Origin: Actinomycetes bacterium
Lineage (GTDB): Bacteria > Actinomycetota > Acidimicrobiia > Acidimicrobiales > SZUA-35
Direction: 5' to 3'
DNA: 16,688 nt
Assembly: GCA_024227975.1 (NCBI GenBank)
Contig: JAAETV010000369.1
Span: 1-16,688 of the forward strand
The first letter of the stretch is position 1. Every line of letters begins with the position of its first letter. A program made the translations under genes and the position numbers. This document shows positions 1 to 7,184 of this stretch, piece by piece. Under the pieces are notes generated by a model, which did not search any database, was not told the origin of the DNA, and saw nothing but the letters and a program-made list of their open reading frames with translations.

Positions 1-18
1 ACGGATCGACGGCGCCAG

Positions 19-198
19 ATGAGCCGATCGCTTTGGTGGCGGATCTTTGCCGGGATAGGTGCTGGTTCGGTTGGGTTGACGGTTCTCGCATCAGGCTCAG
101 ATAGCAGCTTCACTTTCGTGATCGTCCGACTATTCGCGGCCGTCTTCCTGACCGCGGTCACATATTCCTACGTCGCCGGCATCAGGTCCTCTCGCTAA
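19..198 (+). CDS. Small two-helix membrane protein, or the C-terminus of a longer gene
   Basis: The reading frame is open from the first base of the window, so this may be the end of a larger gene. The first ATG (19) would give 59 residues beginning MSRSLWWRIF. Two hydrophobic stretches (about residues 7-25 and 31-54), separated by a short polar GSDSS turn, look like two membrane-spanning helices, and the protein ends in a basic IRSSR tail, suggesting a cytoplasmic C-terminus. No Shine-Dalgarno sequence is visible before the ATG, which weakens it as a true start. I do not recognise a family. It converges with the HAD hydrolase gene across a 60-base gap in which I see no clear terminator. Confidence 0.5.
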   Translation: MSRSLWWRIFAGIGAGSVGLTVLASGSDSSFTFVIVRLFAAVFLTAVTYSYVAGIRSSR

Positions 199-258
199 GC
201 CCCGCTACCCAGGTTGGCAATGGTGTTGCGTGCCGGCAGAGCCAGCATTACGAATGGG

Positions 259-921
259 CTAGGCGGTGGTGACCCCGGTGACCAGGTCGGCGAAGTGGCC
301 TATGTGATCGAGGATGTGCGAAGGGTTGGCGGCTTCGAGTGCGGGGCGGTCGTTGGCGCCGGTGAGGACCGCGGCCGCGATCCCGGCGCCGGCGCGGCGG
401 GCGGCGATTATGTCGTTGGCTGTGTCACCTACGACGGCGACGGCTGCCATTTCTGTCGCCTCCAGACCCAAGGCCGCGGTCAGGACCAGGTCGGGCCAGG
501 GTCGTCCTCGGCATCCCGGGCCCGGCGAGAGGGCAAGGTCAACGACTTGCTCCCAGCCGAGCGTCTTGAGTAGGGCCTCGCGAATACTGGTCGGAAAACC
601 GGTGGTGAGGCAGACCCTCATCTGGGCGCTGGTGATCCGGGCGAGTGCCTCGTCGGCATGGGGGAGTGCCTCGACAGCCCCAGACTCGATGGCGTCGAGG
701 ATGTGCCCTTCGAACTCTGTCAGCGCCTCCTGCGCGTGTTCGGGACCGATGAGAGACTGGAGCATCTCCAGCTTCGAACCACCTCGATGCGCCTTGAACA
801 CGACCTGGTTGAAAGAGGCCCCGGTCACCTTCCTGACCGCCGCCTCCACCACTCCGGGATCGCTGACCGTGGTACCCGCCAAATCAACTACCGCCAACTC
901 GAGTCCCAACGTTGCGGTCAT
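259..921 (-). CDS. Phosphonatase-like HAD-superfamily hydrolase
   Basis: This 220-residue protein is predicted to be a cytoplasmic phosphohydrolase of the haloacid dehalogenase superfamily. Motif I reads VVDLAGTTV (nucleophile Asp13). The DxAGTT form, with Ala where most HAD phosphatases have a second Asp, is typical of phosphonoacetaldehyde hydrolase (PhnX) and its relatives. Motif II is LTTGF (105-109), RGRPWPD (138-144) lies in the motif III region, and motif IV is GDTANDI (165-171). In the cap region GGSK (47-50) places Lys50 about where PhnX has its Schiff-base lysine, but I cannot align it rigorously. The frame stays open to 1002, but the ATG at 921 sits right after a GGGGG-rich ribosome-binding-like stretch and just before the conserved fold. 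No phosphonate transport or transaminase genes are nearby, so the substrate is unknown. The exact reaction is inferred; the superfamily is secure. Confidence 0.85.
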   Translation of the reverse strand: MTATLGLELAVVDLAGTTVSDPGVVEAAVRKVTGASFNQVVFKAHRGGSKLEMLQSLIGPEHAQEALTEFEGHILDAIESGAVEALPHADEALARITSAQMRVCLTTGFPTSIREALLKTLGWEQVVDLALSPGPGCRGRPWPDLVLTAALGLEATEMAAVAVVGDTANDIIAARRAGAGIAAAVLTGANDRPALEAANPSHILDHIGHFADLVTGVTTA

Positions 922-1029
922 GCCCCCGATTCTACGATCGACGCTATGGACCAATGCCGCCCGGCCCGTAGTGCCGGAGAGGTTGCCCAGGCGATGGCCC
1001 ATGGGCGACCAATGGACCAGCGCGTGCGA

Positions 1030-2379
1030 TCAGGCAGAGGGGTCGAGAACTCGGCCCATGAAGAGTGGTTCGCCGGTGGCGTCGTGTTCGATGACGAAGA
1101 TGAACGGTCGATCGGCTCGGAACTCGGCCGGTTCAGGCATCGACGTCACACCGCCGATGATGGCGGTGGCGGCTGTGGCCGTCGTGCCGAACTCATCGAC
1201 CTCGATCGTGGCCTGGTGGAAGGAGCCCGAGATGTACAACTCAGCTTCTGTCGATATGCCCGAGAAGTCGGCCATCGTTGGATCGAAGGGGTCCACCATG
1301 CCGAGGGCCTGGAACAGGGGGATGAGATCGACGGGGGTCTCGAAGTTGAACTTCGGTATCGACAAGACCACCTGGTGGTCGCTCTGCAAGGCACTGATCT
1401 CGTCGAGCAAGCCGGTGGTCACCTGATCGCTCACCTCGTCGAATCGGTCGGCAGCGGGGAGGATGAGGGTCATCGAGTAGCCACCCCAGTACCTCAAGCG
1501 GACGGACTGCCAGCCATTACCTTGGCCGTAGGTCGTGCGGGAGCTCCCGTTCATCATCTCGACCTCAACCTCCGACCCGTCAAGCAGGGTGAACGGGGCC
1601 GGGGCCGTCTGGGCTGGGTCGAACTCGTCGGCCCATTGGGCCTTGAAGAATACGGCATTGACCAGTACGAAGCGGACGAGACTATTGATGCTCCCATCGG
1701 GCAGCAGATCCGTGATCCGATCTCCGGTCTGGTCAGCGACCCAGGCGTTGATCAGCTGGCGGGCCGCTTCGGGGTCGGCGACGAAGTCGACCGTGGTGAG
1801 GTCAGCCCCGTACTCCTCGGCCAGCAAACGGATGAACTCATCGACGAATGAGAACCCGGCCTGGCCGAACTGGGCGTTGGCGATTTGCAGCTCGAGTGGT
1901 GTGGTGCCGTCGGGCACTTCGCTCGGGGTTCGGATCGCCACGTCGAGGGCGTTTCGTCCCGAGTGCCACTCGGGATCCGGGACGGCGATACCGAGAGCAG
2001 ATCGCATCTGCTGTTCTGTCTCGTTCTCAGCTCCACCTTCGGTCATCGAGAAAGCGGTTGCGATGCTGTAGGGGGAGAACAGGAAGTTACCCGGCTCGCT
2101 CTCGGAGATCAGTCGGAACAGCTCGGCTGCTAGGTCACGATCGGCGGTCACCACCTCAGGCACCGTCGGCACCCCCGCTTCGGGACCGATCCGCTCGTAG
2201 CTGTGAGCGATCGGCTGAACCTGATCAAGGTCCGGGCCGGCCGTGGTGGGGGGCGTGCCGTCTCCCGACGTCGGCGATGTTGCCACCGTCCCGTCGGGCT
2301 CCGTCCCACAGGCCGCGACCATGCTCGAAGCGAGTAGAGCCAACAGGAATGAGCGACGATTCAAGGAGTCCATGTCCAT
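1030..2379 (-). CDS. Serpin-family protease inhibitor, predicted Tat-exported lipoprotein
   Basis: This 449-residue protein is a bacterial serpin, a suicide inhibitor of serine or cysteine proteases. The N-terminus carries a twin-arginine-like signal (NRRSFLLALL) ending in the lipobox MVAAC (Cys24), so it is probably exported by Tat and lipid-anchored on the cell surface. A Thr/Pro/Gly-rich linker (25-55) precedes the serpin fold. Serpin hallmarks are NFLFSPYSIATAFSM near residue 98, the hinge DEFGTTATAATA (395-406) and the C-terminal signature FRADRPFIFVIEHDATGEPL followed by FMGR. The small-residue hinge is what inhibitory serpins need for loop insertion. Counting from Gly398 as P15 puts P1-P1' at about Thr412-Ser413; this could be off by a residue. 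The ATG at 2379 has GAGGAGG at 2394-2400, rather far (14 bases), overlapping the stop of the upstream lipoprotein gene, so the two are probably one operon. Confidence 0.93.
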   Translation of the reverse strand: MDMDSLNRRSFLLALLASSMVAACGTEPDGTVATSPTSGDGTPPTTAGPDLDQVQPIAHSYERIGPEAGVPTVPEVVTADRDLAAELFRLISESEPGNFLFSPYSIATAFSMTEGGAENETEQQMRSALGIAVPDPEWHSGRNALDVAIRTPSEVPDGTTPLELQIANAQFGQAGFSFVDEFIRLLAEEYGADLTTVDFVADPEAARQLINAWVADQTGDRITDLLPDGSINSLVRFVLVNAVFFKAQWADEFDPAQTAPAPFTLLDGSEVEVEMMNGSSRTTYGQGNGWQSVRLRYWGGYSMTLILPAADRFDEVSDQVTTGLLDEISALQSDHQVVLSIPKFNFETPVDLIPLFQALGMVDPFDPTMADFSGISTEAELYISGSFHQATIEVDEFGTTATAATAIIGGVTSMPEPAEFRADRPFIFVIEHDATGEPLFMGRVLDPSA

Positions 2380-2389
2380 ATGACGCTAG

Positions 2390-3262
2390 TCAACCTCCTC
2401 TGGTTCCCGATGGCGAGCGATCGCCCGCTCGAGAAATCTCGCGGCTGAGGACGATGTAGTCGTTGGTGGCAGGATCGAGGAGAAGGATCCGATCCGTTCT
2501 CGTTGTGGACCACAATGACGAGCCCTCCGGAAGCCCTTCGACCTGGCTTGAACGCTGCTCGATGGGGCTGAGCTCCTCGGCCGGCACCTGCTCAGCCCAG
2601 ACCCGACCGCCGTGCGACACCCTCAGCCCGCAGTCCATCAGGAACGGCTCGTTGTTGCAGCCGAGCACGAGTGCGACCATTGTGCCTGGCGCCAGCTCAC
2701 CATCCAGAAGACCGACCTCCAACACGAGGAAGGTCTCGGTGGGGCAGTTCGGCGGCATGTCGTCGAGGAATTCAGCGTCGGGCACGCCGTTGGGCCAGCC
2801 AGCCACCCGGTACCTGATACCGCTCCCGAAGGTCACCCGGTATCGGGGGAGCTGGATTGCTCGTCCTTCGTCGAACGGGCGTCCACCGCCTTCGAAGACG
2901 GCGACCAGGTACGAGGTCTGGTCGTGCTCGTTGTTGAACACCGCGCAGCCGTCGACCAGTTCGAAGGTGCCGAAGTCTCGGTAAGCACCGACGAATGCTT
3001 CCTGAATGGGCACCTGATACACCAGCCAAGGCCGGTCAGCGCCCTTCGGCTCCGAATCGGGCTCATGCTTGGGCTGCGACTCGGCCTCCAGCTCTGGGTT
3101 CGAGTCTGTCGACACCACATCTGATGCTGTCGGGGCCGAGGACTCCGAAGGGCCAGTCGATCCCGACCCCTCTGTTTGAGTCGCTCCAGTGTCACAGCCC
3201 GACACCAAGATCGACGTGAGCGCCATGACCATGATTGACCGCACACATCTATTGTTGCCCAT
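2390..3262 (-). CDS. Lipoprotein of unknown function, upstream of the serpin
   Basis: From the ATG at 3262 the protein has 290 residues. It begins MGNNRCVRSIMVMALTSIL and reaches the lipobox LVSGC (Cys23), so it should be a membrane-anchored extracytoplasmic lipoprotein. The frame is open upstream to 3601, but that extension crosses the divergent muramidase gene and reads like noise, so it was dropped. After the anchor comes a Ser/Thr/Glu/Pro-rich linker (about 24-73), then a globular part with four cysteines (in VDGCAVF, PPNCPTE, LGCNNEP and MDCGL) that could form disulphides. I recognise no domain. It ends 10 bases before the serpin start, and the serpin ribosome binding site lies over its stop codon. 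This suggests co-expression and perhaps a joint role at the cell surface, which is inference from layout only. Confidence 0.8.
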   Translation of the reverse strand: MGNNRCVRSIMVMALTSILVSGCDTGATQTEGSGSTGPSESSAPTASDVVSTDSNPELEAESQPKHEPDSEPKGADRPWLVYQVPIQEAFVGAYRDFGTFELVDGCAVFNNEHDQTSYLVAVFEGGGRPFDEGRAIQLPRYRVTFGSGIRYRVAGWPNGVPDAEFLDDMPPNCPTETFLVLEVGLLDGELAPGTMVALVLGCNNEPFLMDCGLRVSHGGRVWAEQVPAEELSPIEQRSSQVEGLPEGSSLWSTTRTDRILLLDPATNDYIVLSREISRAGDRSPSGTRGG

Positions 3263-3307
3263 TCCAGTCTGAGACGATGGGCAGGGCCGCAGGTAGGGTT
3301 GTCGCCC
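3263..3307. promoter_or_regulatory. Short divergent intergenic region
   Basis: These 45 bases separate the starts of the lipoprotein-serpin unit (minus) and the GH25 muramidase (plus). Both promoters must lie here or extend into the opposite gene. The plus-strand ribosome binding site AGGTAGGG (3291-3298) is clear. I could not pick out a convincing -35/-10 pair for either direction. Confidence 0.4.
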
Positions 3308-3982
3308 ATGTTTGGTCGGACGAGCAGGGTCGCGGCGATGATCCTGGTGGCTGTGATCGGAGCAGTGGCTCTCGGTTGGTTCGTCGCGTTGCCCCGATAC
3401 CGGCCAGGACTGGGCGACTCCGAACAGTACGGCATCGATGTCTCTCACCATCAGGGTGAGATCGATTGGGAGGCAGTGGCAGGCGACGACATCGTCTTTG
3501 CCTACCTCAAGGCAACTGAGGGTGGTGACTGGGTCGATCCGAGGTTCGTTGAGAACTGGTCGGCGGCAAGAGGGGCCGGTTTGGAGGTGGGTGCGTACCA
3601 CTTCTTCCGGACCTGTACTGACGGGGCCCTTCAGGCTCAGAACTTCTTGTCGACCGTCCCACTATCGGATTCGGCGCTACCCCTGGCGATTGACATCGAG
3701 GGTGACGGAATCTGTGCCGAGACGGTCAGTGAGACCAAGATCCACGACGAGTTGATGGAGATGGTGGATCTTGTAGAGGCCGAACGCGGCCCCGTCATCT
3801 TCTACGTGCTGGACGGCTTCAGCTACCTGGATGACATCGTCGCTCAGCGACAGCGTTGGCAGCGCAGCCTGCTTCGCCGCCCGGGTGACAGCGATTGGCA
3901 GGTATGGCAGGCCTCGAACCAGGCCAGCGTTGACGGCATCGACGGTCGGGTTGATCTCAACGTTCACCAAGTTGGACCATGA
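3308..3982 (+). CDS. Membrane-anchored GH25 (lysozyme-type) muramidase
   Basis: This 224-residue protein has an N-terminal hydrophobic helix (about 9-27, signal anchor) followed by a glycoside hydrolase family 25 domain. GH25 enzymes cut the N-acetylmuramic acid to N-acetylglucosamine bond in peptidoglycan. Visible family motifs are YGIDVSHHQGEIDW (41-54), FAYLKATEG (64-72), VGAYHFF (94-100), the catalytic DxE in LAIDIEGDG (Asp129, Glu131), and the terminal VDGIDGRVDLNVH, a form often seen at the end of GH25 domains. At about 190 residues the domain is of normal length for the family. An in-frame TTG exists at 3299, but AGGTAGGG at 3291-3298 is well spaced for the ATG at 3308. The gene diverges from the lipoprotein-serpin unit with only 45 bases between the two starts, so the promoters must overlap. 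A role in wall remodelling is inferred. Confidence 0.92.
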   Translation: MFGRTSRVAAMILVAVIGAVALGWFVALPRYRPGLGDSEQYGIDVSHHQGEIDWEAVAGDDIVFAYLKATEGGDWVDPRFVENWSAARGAGLEVGAYHFFRTCTDGALQAQNFLSTVPLSDSALPLAIDIEGDGICAETVSETKIHDELMEMVDLVEAERGPVIFYVLDGFSYLDDIVAQRQRWQRSLLRRPGDSDWQVWQASNQASVDGIDGRVDLNVHQVGP

Positions 3983-3992
3983 TCTCGCGATC

Positions 3993-6164
3993 TCAGGGGC
4001 TAGGCGGGACCTCGAATGGTTCGGGGTCGAGGAAGCGCCGCACCACATTCGTCGTCATCTGGGCCACATCATTGTCGTAGCCGTTGCGGGCCAAGGCTCC
4101 GAACCACGAGATCGAACTGACGGAGAACACCGCCCCACCGCCCGGCGTCTCGAAGAACACGATGTCACTCCGGACGTAGGGGTCCGGCCGGACGTAGACT
4201 ACGGCGCCCTCGAACTCCTCCTTGGTTCGTATCATCTCCTCACCGAAATCGGTGGCAGAGGCCAGTACGACGGCGTGAGTGGGCGAGCCGCGACGGGTGT
4301 CGTAGCGGTCGACCTCCTGGCCGGCTGCGCCGCCGCCCAAGCCCGAGGTGCCGATGCGGCCCTCGTCGTCGACGACCCCGTCCCAGATCCAGGCCGCCCG
4401 CGACGAGCGGCTCTCCTCGTTGATGTCGAAATGGGTGGCCCGATCGAAGCCTTGGGCCGCGAAACCCACCCCGACCAGCCCGTTGGGGGGCCGCCCCAAG
4501 CGTCGCCACATACCTCCGTACTCACCGGTGAAGGCGTGGTAGCTCTCTCCGCTGTCGGTCTCCCAGTTGCGGACCCCGTCCTCAGCCCGCCTCAATTCCA
4601 TGGCTCCCGGCCATGCGTCGGAAAACGCCACCCGCCAGTAGATCCCGTTGCCTCCCAGATACAACAGTCGACCCCCTTGCCGCTGCCACAGGTCGAGAGC
4701 ATCGACCATCTCTGTCGACCAGTACTCAGGATGCGAGCTGGTCACCACGACCCGGTAGGGGGCGAAGGCGGCGAACCCATCGGCGTGTACGTCCTCATCG
4801 GAAATCACGTCGTGACCGACGTCGAGGTGATCGAGGAAGGCATTGATATCGGTGTCGGGGGTGAAGTTCCAGCCGTCGGCCCCGGGCCGCAGGTTCAACA
4901 CGGGACGGCGACGGGAGCTGAACATCACCCCGCTCCCGTCGGGATGCTTCTCGTACAGCGAGCGCCCGACCTCGGGATGACGACGGACATAGTCGTGTTC
5001 GGGTCGGAGCCGATCCCGGGTGCGGATGAAGTCAGCCCCCTCGAACAGCATCCGATGGTTGGCGTAGGCCAGATAGGTGGCGCTCGATAGCAGCAGAGCG
5101 ATGTCGCCGGTTGGTGCCCCCTCGGCCGGCCTGACGAAGAAGGGGACTCGATCGTCACCATGTTCGGTCTCGACCCGGAAGGCGTAGATCCCGCTGGGCA
5201 GGTCGGGCGGGACCTCCAGCGTCGCCGTCTTGATCCAGCCGGCATCGTAGAGGTCGTCCTTGTGGAAGTGGATGGCGTTCCACTGGTGGGGGGCATCGGT
5301 CCACCGCTGGCTTGATCCATCCCAACTCGGGCCGGTAACAGCACGGGCTGGTAGCTGGTAGATCTGGCCATGACGATGGCGCCCGCTCCCGTCGACCAGG
5401 GCCCGTCCTGCCATATCCAGGGAGAGATCCCAGCCGAGCTCGATGCCATCGACAATGAGCGACGGGGCCGCTAGCTTGCCGTCGAACAAGCCCTGGTTGT
5501 CGGCCCCACCGAAGGTCAAGAGGTCGAGGCCACCGGCCTCGATGGGGGTCGACACGACCACCGGATCGCTTGCTGGTTCCATCAGGTCCCGGGCCGGGGA
5601 GCCCGTCGGGGCCGTGCTGACCGAACCGCTGAGGGTGCCCGCGATCACATCGATCCCGACCTCGATGTCGTACCAGCGGCGATTGGCTAGGGGCCGGGCC
5701 CGCAGGATGAGGTCCTGGTCACGAAACCGTAGGTGGAGTTGGCCATCGTCCATCTCGACCCGAACGTTGACCGACTCACCGACGAGTGACACCACCACCT
5801 GATGGTCGGCCGGTCGGGTGGCCAGCATGGCGAAGCGCAATTTCAATGACCGGGTCATGGCCAACCCGGAAAGATCGACGGTGCCGTAGGAGCCCGGTTC
5901 GAGAGGCTGGTGGTCGAGACTGACGGTGGCTGGTAGGTCGGAAGGCACGACCCATTCGGCATAGCCAGGACCGGCCTTGGTCGGATCGCCGCAACTGATC
6001 CGGACCAGGGACAGGGTGGCTGGGCCGGGGATCTCAGTCGAAGCCATCAGGTTCACGCTCTCACCGGCCCGCAGCGACCACGGCTCGCAGTAGCCAGTGA
6101 CGATCTTGCCCTCAGGCCCGGCACTAGCGTCGGAGCGGGACGAGATGTCCCCAGTCGGAGCCAT
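3993..6164 (-). CDS. N,N-dimethylformamidase beta-subunit-like protein with an N-terminal LamG-like region
   Basis: This 723-residue protein resembles the large (beta) subunit of N,N-dimethylformamidase, an iron enzyme that splits dimethylformamide into dimethylamine and formate. Residues about 105-245 look like a LamG-type jelly roll (strand pattern ending FDGKLAAPSLIVDG, 227-240). The C-terminal half carries the recognisable family core: SSATYLAYANHR (360-371), VLNLRPG (422-428), VVVTSSHPEYWS (472-483), GGRLLYLGGNGIYW (497-510) and SVSSISWFGAL (681-691). The known enzyme binds iron through two Tyr and one Glu; by spacing, Tyr364, Tyr404 and Glu480 are candidates here, an inference without an alignment. 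There is no signal peptide, and no small alpha-subunit gene lies beside it. The ATG at 6164 has the purine-rich GGGGAGAGGGTAGAAG just upstream. The true substrate may be another amide. Confidence 0.82.
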   Translation of the reverse strand: MAPTGDISSRSDASAGPEGKIVTGYCEPWSLRAGESVNLMASTEIPGPATLSLVRISCGDPTKAGPGYAEWVVPSDLPATVSLDHQPLEPGSYGTVDLSGLAMTRSLKLRFAMLATRPADHQVVVSLVGESVNVRVEMDDGQLHLRFRDQDLILRARPLANRRWYDIEVGIDVIAGTLSGSVSTAPTGSPARDLMEPASDPVVVSTPIEAGGLDLLTFGGADNQGLFDGKLAAPSLIVDGIELGWDLSLDMAGRALVDGSGRHRHGQIYQLPARAVTGPSWDGSSQRWTDAPHQWNAIHFHKDDLYDAGWIKTATLEVPPDLPSGIYAFRVETEHGDDRVPFFVRPAEGAPTGDIALLLSSATYLAYANHRMLFEGADFIRTRDRLRPEHDYVRRHPEVGRSLYEKHPDGSGVMFSSRRRPVLNLRPGADGWNFTPDTDINAFLDHLDVGHDVISDEDVHADGFAAFAPYRVVVTSSHPEYWSTEMVDALDLWQRQGGRLLYLGGNGIYWRVAFSDAWPGAMELRRAEDGVRNWETDSGESYHAFTGEYGGMWRRLGRPPNGLVGVGFAAQGFDRATHFDINEESRSSRAAWIWDGVVDDEGRIGTSGLGGGAAGQEVDRYDTRRGSPTHAVVLASATDFGEEMIRTKEEFEGAVVYVRPDPYVRSDIVFFETPGGGAVFSVSSISWFGALARNGYDNDVAQMTTNVVRRFLDPEPFEVPPSP

Positions 6165-6300
6165 CTTCTACCCTCTCCCCACTCGAGAGCAGAGGCCCTG
6201 GCCTTGCGCTTTGTTCGTCATGTTCGCCCTTTTGTTGCAGACCGGGAACCAGAGCCCGTCGGCCGTCGTCGTACCTAACAGCCAAGAGGAGCGTTCCAGA
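6165..6300. promoter_or_regulatory. Divergent intergenic region between the DMFase-like and META lipoprotein genes
   Basis: This 136-base gap separates two divergent genes and should hold both promoters. Ribosome binding sites are visible at each edge: GGGGAGAGGG on the minus strand near 6165-6180, and AAGAGGAG at 6284-6291 on the plus strand, 9 bases before a TTG start. No convincing -35/-10 pair could be read by eye. The frame of the META gene is open through this gap, but the translation there is not protein-like. Confidence 0.4.
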
Positions 6301-7149
6301 TTGAGATACCTACGATTCTGTGTCCTGTCGTTGTTTGCCACCACTGCCCTGTTCCTTGCGTCATGCGGCGGTGATGATGATGTGATCGTACTGTCCGACG
6401 ATCACAAGGATGGAACCGACACCACCGACGGTTCCGACACCCGCCCTTCCATCGCCGGCGACTGGCAACTCGTCAGTCTGACCGTCGATGCGGTCTCGGT
6501 CGACCTGCCCGCGGGGGTCGACCTCGATATCACCATCGAAGACGGATCGATCCAGGGCCTCGGGGGATGCAACCACTTCGGCGGCTCGATCACGGTCGAA
6601 GACGATGGGACCCTCCACATCGACGAGATGTTCTCGACCGAGATGGCTTGTGACGTACTCGACTTCGAGACCATCTATCTCCCCGCGCTGGCCTTGGCCA
6701 GCCAGTGGGAGGCCAGCCCCGAGGGCCTCACTTTCCGAGGTGAGGGCAGCGAGATGAGATATGTGCAACTCGAAGCGGCCCCGCCACTGGCGTTGGAGGA
6801 GACAGTGTGGACCTTCGACACCATCTTCGACGGGGAAGGGGTGAACCGGACTGCTTCCACTCCCCGCCTCGACAAGCCCGAGGTCACCCTCGTCATCGCC
6901 GACGGGCAGGCCACCCTCACTTCAGAAGACTGTGAAGTGGTGGGTTTCGCCTTGAACTACGAGCCCGGGGTCGACGGCAACATCGCCGCCCCCGACCTTG
7001 ATGGGCTGAATGTCGCCTGTGACGATGCCGAGTCGAATATGCATGCTGTCGTCGAGGGTGTCCTTACGGCCACCGGGTTCATGATCAACGAGTCACGCCT
7101 GACCTTCATCGGCCCTCCCGGCGAGACTGTCGGCTTCATCGCCCGCTGA
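6301..7149 (+). CDS. Lipoprotein with a META/HslJ-like domain and a second degenerate copy
   Basis: Starting at TTG 6301 the protein has 282 residues. This start is chosen because AAGAGGAG ends 9 bases upstream and the result is a clean lipoprotein signal, RYLRFCVLSLFATTALFLAS then Cys22. A longer frame from 6097 would bury the signal peptide and overlap the divergent gene. After an Asp/Thr-rich linker (24-49), residues 51-157 form a META domain as in the heat-inducible protein HslJ: AGDWQLVSL, then LGGCNHFGGSI (87-97), FSTEMACD (111-118) and EGLTFRGEG (141-149). Residues 165-282 follow the same plan (W170, a central Cys-containing strand LTSEDCEVVGF, NVACDD, LTFIG) but lack the GCN motif, so this looks like a diverged duplicate. 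META domains have no known catalytic activity; a cell-surface or stress role is only a guess. Confidence 0.82.
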   Translation: MRYLRFCVLSLFATTALFLASCGGDDDVIVLSDDHKDGTDTTDGSDTRPSIAGDWQLVSLTVDAVSVDLPAGVDLDITIEDGSIQGLGGCNHFGGSITVEDDGTLHIDEMFSTEMACDVLDFETIYLPALALASQWEASPEGLTFRGEGSEMRYVQLEAAPPLALEETVWTFDTIFDGEGVNRTASTPRLDKPEVTLVIADGQATLTSEDCEVVGFALNYEPGVDGNIAAPDLDGLNVACDDAESNMHAVVEGVLTATGFMINESRLTFIGPPGETVGFIAR

Positions 7150-7184
7150 GGTCGGGCCTCTACTGGGCCGGCCACAGCCTCGGT

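Noticed and set aside
314..1851. Long plus-strand frames opposite the HAD and serpin genes
   Set aside because: Low-complexity Ser/Arg/Pro-rich translations typical of antisense frames in GC-rich DNA; the minus-strand products are recognisable.
3263..3601. N-terminal extension of the unknown lipoprotein to 3601
   Set aside because: It would run antisense through the GH25 gene and bury the lipoprotein signal; the ATG at 3262 gives a clean signal peptide.
3831..5090. Long plus-strand frame (419 codons) opposite the DMFase-like gene
   Set aside because: It is a shadow of the high-GC minus-strand gene. Its translation has no domain, while the minus strand shows clear family motifs.
7150..7184. 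GGCCGGCC palindrome between the convergent META and CitE-like genes as a terminator
   Set aside because: The palindrome is short, has no loop or U tract, and is common by chance at this GC content.
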